In this document: piece by piece, positions 11,035 through 23,930 of the stretch
How the letters are laid out: each line of letters opens with the position of its first letter
Numbering within the stretch: the first letter of the stretch is position 1
DNA from: Coprinus comatus
Lineage: Eukaryota; Basidiomycota; Agaricomycetes; Agaricales; Agaricaceae
Length of the DNA stretch: 64,000 nucleotides
Direction of reading: 5' to 3'
Assembly (NCBI GenBank): GCA_034638255.1
Contig: JAWPGT010000012.1
Location: 372,001 to 436,000 of the forward strand
Made by a program: the position numbers and the translations under genes
The notes under the pieces: generated by a model
Told to the model about the DNA's origin: nothing
Database searches by the model: none
The model's input: the letters and a program-made list of their open reading frames with translations, nothing else

Positions 11035-11519
11035 TCTTCTTTTTAACCGCATGTTGGGCAAGAATCAAACAATACAAAGAAAGAGAAAATATTTGATGAA
11101 GAAAATATATAATGATGCCATTATTTCCTATTCTATTTTACTATGTTTGTATATTCCAGAACTATGTGATAAATGATACTAACTCGAAATTTCTACAGCT
11201 ATATACGTCTATGGTATAATCATATACTTTTCGGCGAACGGTCCCATACGCTACACTGCATCTACGTACGTATTCTCTGTCATATCCCCTACTTTATTTA
11301 CTACTAAAACTTTAATTTCACACTCATGTGTTTCTATGTAGAATGTCCAGGTTTCTGTCAAGCGTCGTATCCTGTCGCATGATTATGCATATCAGGAAGT
11401 ACGGTCATGAGGATGTTGTAGGTCGTAACGAAAGTACAGATTCAAACATTCTTTCGAACTTGCAGTTTAGACGAGAAGGTGGAAGTAGAGGAACAAGTGT
11501 ATATATTATATCCTACTAG

Positions 11520-11815
11520 CAACTGAAGCTCATATTCGTGTAGGACTACTTTTTGAGCGCAAAAGGATAGATGTAATTGGTGGTGACGATGAACTTTGGG
11601 GTGAAGTCCTCAGATAACTTCAAACACCTCCCGGACGCAAGAAGCATGGCTAGCAAACAATGGTAAAACCATAGCAATAATCTATGCTGCCCTTCCATGT
11701 ACATCTCACGACAGCACTGTATTAGTATGTATACAGCATAAGTCAAAGAAAAAACCACCACGACCACTACTAGTCCAATCAACCCTAGCCTCGCAGCGTC
11801 CTAACCCCTGGATTC
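11520..11815. other. Short convergent intergenic spacer
   Basis: This separates the 3' ends of the DUF6533-type gene (+) and ELP3 (-). No distinct terminator motif is recognisable. Confidence 0.4.
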
Positions 11816-13920
<2,105 letters not shown>

Positions 13921-14027
13921 GACGTTCTAGAGGTAGTAGTGAAGAAGTGATAAGATTTGCTCAAAAGCTTAGAATGGTAGATGCTGATGACATAATCTTC
14001 CTCTCTTAACCCAATCTCATCATCATC
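13921..14027. promoter_or_regulatory. Shared divergent promoter of ELP3 and the HYPK-like gene
   Basis: Only 107 bases separate the two start codons, so the core promoters must overlap. On the plus strand the sequence just before the HYPK-like ATG is pyrimidine-rich followed by CAT repeats. No TATA box is evident, as expected for housekeeping genes. Co-regulation is inference. Confidence 0.55.
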
Positions 14028-14428
14028 ATGTCGCGAAGCAATGGTAGACCTGAGCCTGAAGTAATCATGAACGTACGTCTTGCCTCGCTCATAAGTAGCT
14101 GACAATAAAATTAGACAATAGTACGTCGACGGTTTATCCTACGTCAAAGCCAGAATGGAGGAAGCCTTCAGACCAGGTGGTATTCTAGAGAAAGTCCCAG
14201 CCAAAGCGCCTCGTGATCCCGCACTTGCTAGTTTGAAGAGGGAAGATATCGATTTGATTGTGTGTATTCTGCTTATATTTGTTTGATTGGTGGAAGTCAT
14301 GACATATCATACAATAGGTCCACGAATTTGAGATCACACGTCCACAAGCAGAGAAGGCGCTACTAGAAAATGGCGGAGACGTGCAAAGGACTATCCAAGT
14401 TCTCATCACGCCGCATACATCTGCATAG
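14028..14428 (+). CDS. HYPK: HYPK-like UBA-domain protein (nascent-chain / NatA-associated)
   Basis: HYPK proteins bind ribosome-associated N-terminal acetyltransferase A and act in nascent protein handling. Three exons (14028-14072, 14122-14259, 14318-14428) give 97 residues with introns of 49 and 58 nt. The N-terminal half contains VDGLSYVKARMEEAF. The C-terminal half is the UBA-type helix bundle of NAC-alpha/HYPK: KREDIDLIVHEFEITRPQAE, then KALLENGGDVQRTIQVLI. The ATG at 14028 is the first in frame and keeps a typical short acidic leader (MSRSNGRPEPEV). The reading frame is intact, unlike its neighbours on both sides. The UBA-like family is secure. HYPK rather than another NAC-like UBA protein is likely from size and layout. 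Confidence 0.85.
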
Positions 14429-15132
14429 AGTCGCAATACCATTGTCTTTTATATGTGAATGCCGTCCACTTTGTCTGTAAGATCCTTGGGAGTAGAGTCA
14501 ACGTTACTGGCCACTGTGGTTTGTTGATTTATGTGAGTCCTATTTTGAATATATATGCATATATTTCAACCTTTAGGCCTCAAATATCCCATCACAAATT
14601 AACATGAACTGCATAATTGTTACTTGACAACACCAATAAATCAACAAACATCAAACTTGCTAAACCTGAAACTGTACGCTTAGACAACACGTTTGTATCG
14701 CAAATGTTCTGTGGAAGTAGGATCAATGGTACTCAAGACATAGGTAGGGCACTCTTGAAGGCTCTTTTACTACGGACATTCAGCACAGAAAGACTGCATT
14801 TCATGCCCTCAATTTTAACTTCGGCACACCACAAGATCCTGAGCAGACCACAACATAATAGTCAATGTTGGTCCACGCATACGTGCTTGCGTTCCTTCAC
14901 TCTGTTGGTTAATCTATTTATCTACGACGTGGACGCCGTAGCAAGTACATGCAGCATACGGAGGTAGTGAGTGATCCAGTAGTTTCGAGGGGTTATTAGT
15001 CTTCCTACGAGTACTCGAGGACTCAACCGCTTGACAGTAATCCAGCCGTCTCCTTCTTTCTGACACTATCAGAGTTGGTATTAATACATCTGCTACAACG
15101 ATAATCTTAAAAGATAATAAAACTATTAACCT
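14429..15132. other. Intergenic region
   Basis: No gene or repeat is recognised in these 704 bases. Several modest open frames lack splice support and domain content. Confidence 0.45.
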
Positions 15133-16248
15133 ATGGCTGCCAATTTCCTGCAAGGTGGTAAAAAGGCATGTCCCTTTGACACAGTAAACGTTGCATTGCT
15201 ATTAATCATAATGCTTTCCCCCTAATGTTCTTATAATTTGACTCTGAAATTTAATCTGTCTTAGATCGTTGCTATTGGTCGAAATTATGTAGCTCATGCA
15301 AAAGAACTCGGAAATGCTGTCCCCAAAGAACCTTTCTTCCTCAAGCCCACTTCAAGTTATCTTCTAGCGGTCCCTTGCAGGTCCCCAGAGGAATAACCGC
15401 GCACCATGAGGGTAAGATATTGATATCTTCCATCAATCATTCGGAATTGGATTAAATATGTCATTGAATAGTGGAACTCGCCCTATTGAGGTCGTGATAT
15501 TCCAGCCCCGGAGGCTCTTGAGCATGTTGGCGGGTACAGTAAATGCCAAAGTTGTGTTGATTTTTAAAGAGAAATTAAATGCGTTTAGCGATCGCCGTAG
15601 ATGTTACTGCACGAAACCTTCAGGCTCAGGTTCGTAAGGCTGGGCTGCCGTGGACTGCATCTAAAGGATTTGATACATTTACCCCTATTGGGTACGCCAT
15701 TTCTTCTTTGCCAATACGTACTGATGCTTTGTATCGGTGATAGTGGCTTTGTACCAAAAGAGAGTGTTCAGGACCCGCATAATTTGAGGCTTTCCCTTGC
15801 CGTATGTTTATATGAAGTCAAATCCCAATATCTCAGTCTCAAGCGGTAAACGTTTTTGCGTTAAACTTATAGATTAATGGAGAAATAAAATAAGACGGAA
15901 CCACCAAAGATATGATTTTCGATATCCCAAAACTTATCGAATACGTTTCGTCTATTATGACTCTGGAGGTACGCGGTGTATTATTATATATAGCATTCCA
16001 ACACATTAAGATATACAAATGTTGGCATTTTCCTGATCTTTTTCCGTTCTTTTTTTTCGGTATGTATATAGGAAGGAGACGCAATACTTAGAGGAACACC
16101 GTCTGGTGTAGGCCCTATGAACCCTGGTGATGAAGTTCATTGTGTCTTGAAAACTGAAAATGGGGAAATTTTGTCGAGTTTGGACTTTGGTGTCGTTAGG
16201 AGGCAGGGAGGATATGAGTTTGTTCCAGAATCAACGCAAAACTGCTAA
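15133..16248 (+). pseudogene. FAHD1: FAHD1-like acylpyruvase / fumarylacetoacetate hydrolase family pseudogene
   Basis: Intact relatives are mitochondrial or cytosolic metal-dependent enzymes cleaving acylpyruvates or decarboxylating oxaloacetate. Reading through the damage gives MAANFLQGGKK, then [45 protein letters not shown] (metal-ligand glutamates), AVDVTARNLQ (metal-ligand Asp), PWTASKGFDTFTPIG, DMIFDIPKLIEYVSSIMTLE, GTPSGVGPMNPGDEV and GGYEFVPESTQNC before a stop at 16246-16248. Lesions: a frameshift near 15358-15366 (after SSY), a second near 15480-15492 (after VELA), and an in-frame TAA at 15891-15893 where the family has a Gln/Lys-type codon before DGT. Intron 1 (15166-15264) needs a GCATGT donor; the others are GT-AG. 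Three independent lesions argue for a pseudogene rather than a single sequencing error. Family identity is secure. Confidence 0.87.
15166..15264 (+). other. GC-AG intron in the FAHD1-like pseudogene
   Basis: Joining GGKK to IVAIGRNY in frame requires the donor GCATGT at 15166 and the acceptor TCTTAG at 15264. The nearby GT dinucleotides give the wrong phase. Confidence 0.55.
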
Positions 16249-17158
16249 CAGTGGGTTGATGAATGGTAATAACTTTAAAAAGGGACCAGTTATGCATGAA
16301 CACGAATACACGATCGATTGTAATTGTAGTATTGGATTCATGCGTCAAATTTATGTATCATATACATCGGCTTTGCATCAGTTACCCACTACTCACACGG
16401 ACTCTTCAAGGCGTCTAAAATTAATAATTCTAATTATATATGATAGGCAATCAGGTGACGTTATCCATAGGATACACTCGTTTTTCCCTCCGGACGGACC
16501 TTCCGTGTGTACGTGTGTAGAAGTTTCACGCTTGACTTTGACCACCATCTCCTCTCCTTCTTAACATTACATTTACTCGTACACTTAAAGAAAAATCCTG
16601 GAATATTGTCAAAAAATGGGCGCATATATCTTGAATTGCCAGCTTTAGCCAGCTTTTTGTCAATGAATAATGGTAACTACTTGTATGTATGCTACTTTTT
16701 CTACTTCTATCTATCCACTAATCATTGTATTCACAGCCATAGACTAAACGAGCTTCAAAATTGAGGAGAGTCGTGGCGTTGGTGGCAATGATAGACGGAT
16801 GGACGAGTAATCCAAGGAGAGATAAGGGTAAAATCCATTGATAACACATTGCGTTGTTATCAGCCAACAAGAATAATATACAGGTATTTCGGTTTTGGGG
16901 AGTACGAAAACGAAACGTAAAAGGAGTGGGAATAAAAGGTGCAAGAACAATGAAGAAAAAGAGCATGCAATGCGAACGCAGAAAACTGTAAATTGGAGGG
17001 TAGAAAGGGAGGGATGGAAAGGGATATTATAAAAACAATTCATCATCACAGCGAAGGTAATGTCCACTTGTGCTTTTGGTTCATCGGCTTATTTCCTTTT
17101 CCACTTTTTTGGTTTCCCGAAAAGGTCAGAATGCACGAGGCGATATTCGCGCCGTTCT
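16249..17158. other. Convergent intergenic region
   Basis: This 910 nt stretch lies between the 3' ends of the FAHD1-like pseudogene and ILV2. It is AT-rich, and I see no gene, RNA or repeat that I can support. Confidence 0.45.
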
Positions 17159-19417
17159 TCATCTTAGCTTGGGATGCAGCAATTGTTCGTGGAGGGCTTT
17201 GCCAGCCGCAACCTAAGGCATGTCATTTCAGCAACGGCTCATGTGGTCAATCGACAGGACAAGGACACACCATAGGGAACACATGTTCATTCTTCTCCAC
17301 GGCACACTCCATCACTATGGGTTTCTGGTTATCGTACTCCAAGAATTCCTTCATCTTCGCAGGTAGTTCTTCCAGGTTACGACATCTAATGGCATGAACA
17401 CCCATTGCATGTGCCAACTTGACAAAGTCGGGGTTGGTCATGGCCGTGTGCGAGTACCGTTTCTCGTAAAAGAGATCTAGAAGGAATTCATTGGATATAT
17501 TATCGAAGACGGGGAAAAAAGGGACATACCTTGCCACTGGAGAACCATTCCTTGGAATTCGTTGTTTAAAATAAGAACCTTGACACCGATCCCGTACTGT
17601 GAGGCGGTCGCAAGTTCCATAGCAGTCATGCTGAACGACGCATCACCATCGACATCGACAACAATCTTGTTAGGAGCTGCCACCTTGGCACCAATAGCAG
17701 CAGGTAACCCGAAGCCCATAGTCTATACAAAGAACATCAGTGCCGACGAAGACCGTCAAACAAGATTGATATTACTTACACCAAGACCACCAGAGGTAAC
17801 CATCGACCTTGGGTGCTTCCACCTGAAGTATTGAGCAGCCCACATCTGATGTTGGCCAACACCTGTTGCAACGACGACGTTATCCTTCTTGTCGCTAAGC
17901 TGGGTGTCAAGTTCCTCAATGACTTCCTGAGGCTTCATCGCCTCGCCAGCCTTACTCTTCTCATACACGAACGGGTATTTAGCTTTCCAGCTGTGAACGT
18001 CCTTGAACCACGGTTTTCTAGGTGCAAACTCGATCAAAGGTACCAATGCAGCTAAATTGGCCGTGACATCGCCTAGGATGGGAATAGAAGCATCGACGAC
18101 CTTGTTCACGTTCTTGGGTTGAATCTCAAAATGGATAATTCCACCGCGACCCTGAGCTGCGGCAGCCCTCGCGGCAGGGGCGAAAGTATCGAGCTTGCCA
18201 GTCACACGATCATCGAAACGAGCACCAAGGGCAATTATGACATCAGCCTCTTGCATGGCAAGATTGGCGTATGCACTACCGTGCATACCAAGCATATGGA
18301 GAGAGCGCGGGTCTGTTTCGTCGAAAGCACCAAGACCTTGCAGAGTTGTGCAGACAGGTATATTTCCCCTCTCTACCAACTGCTTCAGAAGTACGGGTCC
18401 TTGGGGAGATGCGAGGACACCGTTTCCTGCGTAGATGACCGGCCTTTGTGCCTGGTTGATCAGGATAGCAGCTTGTTTAATAGAATGCAGGTCGGTAGGT
18501 GTTTCGAGCATGTGCAGAGGGTTGGTAGGAAGACCGAGGTTGTTGCCAGGGGTGGTGGCTTTGTAAGGAAGGGGAGTACGGAGGATACCAGCAGTAACAT
18601 CTTTGGGGAGATCAACAAGAACAGGACCAGGACGACCTGAAGTGGCGATCTTGAAAGCTTCGTTGATGCGTCTGGGAAGTTCGGAAATATCCTTGACCAT
18701 CACGTTCCATTTAGTGCAACTTCTCGAAATACCGACAATATCAGCTTCTTGAAAGGCATCAGAACCTATGGCGGAGGTAGCCACTTGTCCAGAAAACACG
18801 ACCAGAGGAATACCATCACTGAGGGCATCCTGCATGGGTGTGATCACGTTGGTCGCACCCGGACCGGATGTAACGAGAACGACACCAGGCTTTCCTGAGA
18901 CACGAGCATAGCCCTCCGCCATATGGCCTGCACCCTGTTCATGACGAGGTAGGACGAAGTCGAAATGTGGGGACCTATAGATGGCGTCGAAAACGGGAAG
19001 GATGGCACCGCCGGGATAACCGAAGATGTGCTTGACGTCGTGTCGCAGCATCATTTCATGGAAGATTTCACCTCCGGAGAGGCCAACAAATGTGTGATCC
19101 AGAGGAGCGTTGGGAATTGGGCCAGGTCCATGGATGTGGTTCGGGGGCAGACGGACATTGTTGGGCGTAGGGATCTGCTGGAATCCGGGTGCTGGGTTTG
19201 GACGACTAGAAGGATTTGGTCAGATATTCTGATTTATAGTAGAAAATACATACATGGGAGGGGCAGGAGTAGCGTTTGTGACCGTGGAGCGGCTAATATG
19301 GCGTGCATGTTCGAGCACTCTTGACTTTGCATCAACAATGGATGCGACGGTAGACCGACAGCGTACGGCCGTGTGTTTTTGTGCTGGCACGCGGATTCGG
19401 GCAGCAGGTAGAGCCAT
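17159..19417 (-). CDS. ILV2: Acetolactate synthase catalytic subunit (acetohydroxyacid synthase), mitochondrial
   Basis: This thiamine-diphosphate enzyme catalyses the first common step of valine, leucine and isoleucine synthesis in mitochondria. Five exons on the minus strand (19417-19254, 19205-17780, 17722-17530, 17476-17271, 17212-17159) give 680 residues with GT-AG introns of 48-58 nt. The first ~50 residues are Arg/Ala/Ser-rich without acids until later, fitting a transit peptide, and the ATG at 19417 is the first in frame. Motifs: [18 protein letters not shown]; the catalytic glutamate in [15 protein letters not shown] (Glu144); [21 protein letters not shown]; the ThDP/Mg site [10 protein letters not shown] with NNEFQG (residues 551-588); and the herbicide-pocket Trp of LQWQ (593). 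The C-terminus [16 protein letters not shown] comes from the tiny last exon. Expected length, no lesions. The separate regulatory subunit (ILV6) is not in this window. Confidence 0.96.
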
Positions 19418-19798
19418 GGCAGCTGATGGAAGGGAACTAAAATGCAAAGGCGACTCGTCAACTTTTTCAATCTGTCTTTATTGACTCAACTCTAATCCCG
19501 ACGGGCCTCGGCCGATTCCCCAGTCACCTGATTTCATCGCTCCGAAAGAAGATGGTCCCTTTACAACATCCATTAAGCCCACTACTCCAAATAGATGAGC
19601 CTACTTATGTCCTCTGATGCCTGAACAATTGATATTTATGCTGGGCTACTATAAAAACGGAAAAACGCTGGGTAGAAGTACACATGTTCATGAAGTTTGA
19701 AGAATAGCCCCTATCTTAAATGGTCAATGACAGGGTCATGAGCCCCCTAAATATTCTTTCCGCGTCAATTTATCACAAGTCAGTTTCGCCTTTCTCTC
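19418..19798. other. Spacer between ILV2 and the phosphodiesterase-lectin gene
   Basis: It contains the ILV2 promoter (read on the minus strand) and the downstream end of the next minus-strand gene. A TGACTC word, the core of Gcn4-type amino-acid-control sites, occurs at about 19482-19487. As Gcn4/CPC1-type activators control ILV genes in other fungi, this is a plausible but unproven site. Confidence 0.35.
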
Positions 19799-21229
19799 TC
19801 AGAATGCAGCACCCCATACAGGAGCTGCACGATCAATCTCATCTCCTTGTCTCCCCCACAACCCTACAAGTCCCCAAGATCTTCCTCCTTCACCAGTACC
19901 AGAAGGCGCTGTAGTTGTCTGGCAGTCTCCAGTTGTCTTCCCACCGGTTACCGATCTTCCGAGGTTGGTCGTAAACGCAGCATAGAATACCCGAGTTTGG
20001 TCTTCGTATTTTCCTGTACACAGCTGTACCTGTGTGATCCTTTCGGTAGATCCCAACGCTAATGTAGACGCCGTGCCCCCCGTCCCTCCGTGATTTAAAG
20101 TGGTAGTACTTCCAGAGCTGGAGGTCAGGGTAAGGATAATACCATCTACTCTGTTTCCACCTCGTACAGTGATCGAAGTGAGCTTGGGTACTGATGAAGG
20201 GGAAAATGTGGTTATTGCTGGAACATCGTGGTATGGGTTCCCATGAGGTCCACCCATGGTATCTCCAAGTCTATATGAACTTGACAACGTATATGAAAGT
20301 TGACTCGAGATCGGATAATGGTCACTTAAAGGGTATCCAGTCGAATTAACAAAAGCGGCATGTTCATTCTTGTAACTAGTTGGTGAGAGCGTCAATGTCG
20401 ACCCGGAGCGTACGAATATTTTGTCCACGACTTCGCAAGCTACCATCTGTTGTTGAGTCGTTCCAGCTGGGAAAGGCCACGCACATACAAGTGCATCACT
20501 CCCTACTGCTGGGTAACTTCCTCCTCGGATATTGGAAATCCATGTGTCCGTCAAACCATTAGCCGATATAAAGGCCCGCAAAGACTCCGAATCGCCGGAC
20601 CGTGTATATCTCGCATTGGTATCACCCATCACCAGCACAGGCATTCCCGTCGACCATGTATTAATCCAAGAACTTAGTTGAGCGAAATTCTTGCTTCTGG
20701 CACTGATATCACCACTGTCAGAACCAGCATCTGTGTGTAAGTTATACACATCAACCCAAACTCCATCCGCGATTCGAACACGTTTGGTGGTGAAGCCTTT
20801 GGGTGTGAGGCAATCCCCAGAATTGAGATTGCAGTCGTTCCATTTGACACGTTCAAGATCGATGTAAGGGAAGGCGGAAAGGGTATTGAGACCTGATCCA
20901 ATGCCTGCTCCTCCAGATGTGGGTGTACGATAAGGATGAGAGTCGGCTGCATAGAGGGCTGCGTGATAGTTGAAGTCTTCTTGCACATTGATCAGGGAAT
21001 ATGGTCCTAGTCGGGCACCTATGAGAGGGGTATTGACTGCTGGATCGCCAGAAGAAAGGAGTTCTGGGGATGATGTATTTAACTGTCCGTCCAACGAAGG
21101 AGTAATGGAATGGGTGAACGTACCTGGAAGACCGGCCACATTTAAAGTAAGAGCGTTGAATGATCCCTGTGCGAGAGTAGAAGAAACAGTTGCAAGGACG
21201 GTGCTCAAACTTGCTATTAGTTTCATCAT
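19799..21229 (-). CDS. Secreted endonuclease/exonuclease/phosphatase-fold protein with C-terminal jacalin-like lectin domain
   Basis: A single exon encodes 476 residues beginning MMKLIASLSTVLATVSSTLAQ, a signal peptide of about 20 residues. Residues ~25-315 follow the DNase I/sphingomyelinase fold: TLNVAGLPG at the first strand, INVQEDF with the metal-binding Glu, YNLHTDAG, the core VMGDTNARYTR with Asp/Asn, and the terminal catalytic SDHYPISSQL. From about residue 325 a jacalin-like domain follows: GGPHGNPYHDVP, TSITVRGGNRVDGIILTLTS, NHGGTGG, ITQVQLCTGKYEDQTRVFYA and GRQGDEIDRAAPVWG. The domain pair suggests a secreted phosphodiesterase (nucleic acid, sphingolipid or inositol-phosphate substrate) targeted by glycan binding. 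The substrate cannot be read from sequence. No introns, in contrast to its neighbours. The frame is intact. Confidence 0.85.
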   Translation of the reverse strand: MMKLIASLSTVLATVSSTLAQGSFNALTLNVAGLPGTFTHSITPSLDGQLNTSSPELLSSGDPAVNTPLIGARLGPYSLINVQEDFNYHAALYAADSHPYRTPTSGGAGIGSGLNTLSAFPYIDLERVKWNDCNLNSGDCLTPKGFTTKRVRIADGVWVDVYNLHTDAGSDSGDISARSKNFAQLSSWINTWSTGMPVLVMGDTNARYTRSGDSESLRAFISANGLTDTWISNIRGGSYPAVGSDALVCAWPFPAGTTQQQMVACEVVDKIFVRSGSTLTLSPTSYKNEHAAFVNSTGYPLSDHYPISSQLSYTLSSSYRLGDTMGGPHGNPYHDVPAITTFSPSSVPKLTSITVRGGNRVDGIILTLTSSSGSTTTLNHGGTGGTASTLALGSTERITQVQLCTGKYEDQTRVFYAAFTTNLGRSVTGGKTTGDCQTTTAPSGTGEGGRSWGLVGLWGRQGDEIDRAAPVWGAAF

Positions 21230-21923
21230 TGTGTTTGCGGATCCCTAGCTTCGCTATCGTATATGAACCTGTAGGAAGCCCAGGTCCTTTTGTATTCTCA
21301 TCTCGAACAGGTGCTTGGTGTCATAGGTTGGAACGTTCCTTCAACTTCCCTACAAATTATCACGAGGAGTCTGTCTGCACAATGTGATCACTTTTAAAGA
21401 CGTTAAACGTGGGATCGTTGCGCGTGGAATTCGTTGCGATCAGAATATTCAATAGATTATGTATGATATTTCTTCGGTAAGCTGTGGTAACAGGTGGTGG
21501 AACCTGCGTTCCTTCAACTTGGTGACGTCATCCGGCAAATAGCGAACTTGGAAGTAAATTACATCCTTGACACGACTCGGTTACATAGAAGTTAGAACTA
21601 GAATGATTTATTTGTCAAAAGTATTTATGTATAAAGAAATACAGGGAGAATCAACACATGACATTTTGGAACTTTGGCAAGTAGTCGAATGTAGATTGAC
21701 ATCTGAATATCAATAAGCACTTGCCTAAGTCCAGGGGATTTTGAAATCTTTGGAACGAATGAAGTGAGCGGGTCGATAGTTTGGAAGGATGTTTGTGGCT
21801 TGAATGTTAAGATAGATGTTGAAGAAGGATGGTGTCGGATGGATTATGTGTTCTGGAAGAGGATGGATGACTGTTCACTACGATGTCACACATGTAACAC
21901 TCATCATCAAGAATTTCCATTTA
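21230..21923. other. Upstream region of the phosphodiesterase-lectin gene
   Basis: No gene is supported. It includes the promoter of the minus-strand gene starting at 21229. The only clear boundary is the TA dinucleotide at 21922-21923 that flanks the inverted-repeat element. Confidence 0.45.
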
Positions 21924-22327
21924 CTATCATCCATCAGATGTTCGTATTCCACACTTGTTCGTATTGTTGGCTTTTATGGTGCTTCCCTTGCTAAAATTAT
22001 ATTGTATCTTCATATATCACTACTCCTAATTTTTCTGTAAAGCTCCATGTTCTTTTTTATGCAAAATTCAACGAGCTAAGAGGTTGACTTTTATGGGCAT
22101 CGTCACGCTTGCCGAGGTACGGCAAAGCGGTAGTTGAATATTGTTGATGAGAACAATGATGATGTCAACACCAAGTGCCAGTTCGTGTCATGTACGCTCA
22201 TGTACGTACTTCGTACTGCAAATGAATTGGAAACGATCAGCGGAGTATGAAAACACATCACAGTCACGATCATGTGCACCGTGACGATACGAACAAGTGT
22301 GGAATACGAACATCTGATAGATGATAG
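21924..22327. mobile_element. TA-flanked non-autonomous inverted-repeat element (MITE-like), copy A
   Basis: The element is 404 bp. Its ends are 41 bp inverted repeats (21924-21964 and 22287-22327) with a single mismatch, starting CTATCATC and containing CAGATGTTCGTATTCC. TA flanks both sides (21922-21923 and 22328-22329), the target duplication of Tc1/mariner-type elements. It has no transposase. A related copy lies at 32318-32698: outer ends CTATCAT and CAGATGTTCGT are shared, and so is an internal block with CTTGCCGAGG followed by CGGCA and AGCGG. Family name unknown. Confidence 0.82.
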
Positions 22328-23930
22328 TACCTCAAACCTCGATAAATGCGGCAATTTTCGTCACCAAGTTTCAATTCAAGAGAATTTGACCTTCAACTTT
22401 ATAACAGCACACTCGACGTATATAAAGGAGAATCCACACACGAGACTATTACTCTAATTACCACTAACGAGTTTTATTGTCCATGTGATTCAAGGCTTTC
22501 GAGGAAGGGATCAATACGCATATTCGATGAACTTGAATCTAACAATATACTACTATATGGCCTTCTTCTCATGATGATCAAGTAGCGGTATATCAAGAGA
22601 ACCATCGGGGCTCCATCTACAGTGATTTTTTTGTATTTCCATTGTGATGATTAACACTATGTACATACCAAATGCCCTTCGCCATACAGTAGAAGCTATA
22701 CAATTATCTCATGGATGCATACATATTAATACTCAAAACTTGATGGCACAGGCTCGACTGTCAGTGAGTCAATCATTACCAACCTGTTGAACATATTTCT
22801 CTCTCAGTCCTTTCTAACGTCTTTCACTCTACTGAAGTGTCTATCCACCAGTTTATTTTGGGTATTTTAGAGCACTAGCTTTAAAGCATAGTAAATATTT
22901 CCTCTAAAATTGTAAATATTTCAGTTTTGGAAAGAATAGAAAAACAGATTGATTTAGGTAGACAGAGTTTCTCTAGTCTTAGTTATATTTCTGGCCTCTA
23001 ATGATCACGAGAGTAATATAAGTGATCAGTGTCGATCTATGAATAGAATATACAATACACACTTTGTGTCTGTTGAACGGGCGTTATTTGGGTGCTTATA
23101 TACCATTCTTTTTCTGGAGGCGTCACGCCTTTGGGGTGCCGCTGCCAACCTTGCCTGTGAATTGATCTTATACTCAGTGTACAAATATAATCATTTCTGT
23201 TGTAGCAGATACAATGGATGAAGGGGTTCCTATTGGGGCATTCTGGGACTGTTTCAGGAGATAGAACATCGGAAGAGCTTGATTCCAGTAAGGTAAAACC
23301 TCAGAGCAGAACTCCAGCCTGGTATATATTGAAGCTGAGGGGAAGGCTCAGACTGCACGGTAACTAGTAGGCGGCTCTAGGTTCGATATACCGTGGGAAA
23401 GTGATGGGGCCTTCACTCAAAAATCATAGCACGTGAAAATCATGTGGTTTTTCGTGGAAAATTGATGGGGACTCGTTTTGAATTATGAACGACAGAGATA
23501 CCTTGCAGGCAAGGTAATTCTTTTTCTGGAATTTCCAGTCAGGTGGCGTAGTCTACCCAACACTCATATCACATAAAACGCTTGGCAGCTGGGAGATATA
23601 TAGGTCCCATCGTCGCCTAAGCTTATGTCAAATAGGTGGAATGGAAGATGTGAAACACCTGAGCCATGAGAACCATTCGGGTTCTACATCTACTGTTGAT
23701 CAAAGGATGATCGTTCCAGTTAGGAATAGTTCACCTACACTATTCAAAGTTATCCTATTCTCACCTAGCGGTGATGTAGGAGAGAAGAAGGCCGGGCGTG
23801 AAGCGGAGATGAAAGCTTATCGAATCTTCACGTATACCAAATGGAAAGATTTAGCGCCCATACATGCACATATAACTAGAGGAAATGCCTTAGTAGATGC
23901 GTCTCTACATCCTTTTCACTAGCCACTATC
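22328..23930. other. Intergenic region upstream of the membrane protein gene
   Basis: No gene is recognised. The sequence is AT-rich from 22600 to 23050. A TATA-like GATATATAGG near 23592-23601 is about 335 nt before the next ATG, too far to assign with confidence. An open frame 23641-23922 ends just before that ATG but has no domain and no splice site joining it on. Confidence 0.4.

Larger units (their letters stand above)
8265..11519 (+). pseudogene. DUF6533-type multi-pass membrane protein gene, interrupted and frameshifted
   Basis: DUF6533 proteins are membrane proteins of unknown function abundant in mushroom-forming fungi. Exons read by eye: 8265-8321, 8377-8386, 8449-8501, 8589-8685, 8736-8767, 8820-8883, 8949-9025 and 9091-9132. 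They give HLFASQ, CNVAFVTFFIVDYIHTLETE and KWNKMKCAFLISRYSPF (the DUF6533 signature), then NLWSSVIGTVATQ and MLRTYALLGRTTMARILLTL. CTAAC or CTGAC branch sites precede most acceptors. Coding similarity resumes only after a 1.7 kb repeat-rich stretch: about 10850-10962 (NVGYILSLIYET), 11035-11142 (FFLTACWARIKQYKE, then a frameshift near 11085-11095 to LMKKIYNDAIISYS), a segment ending near 11264 (ANGPIRYTAST), and a last exon to 11519 (SVVSCRMIMHIRKYGHED). The phase across the 1.7 kb gap does not match. Family call is good; the broken state could be true decay or sequence error. Confidence 0.72.

Noticed and set aside
17813..18640. Long plus-strand open frames opposite ILV2
   Set aside because: They are antisense shadows of the strongly conserved ILV2 coding strand.
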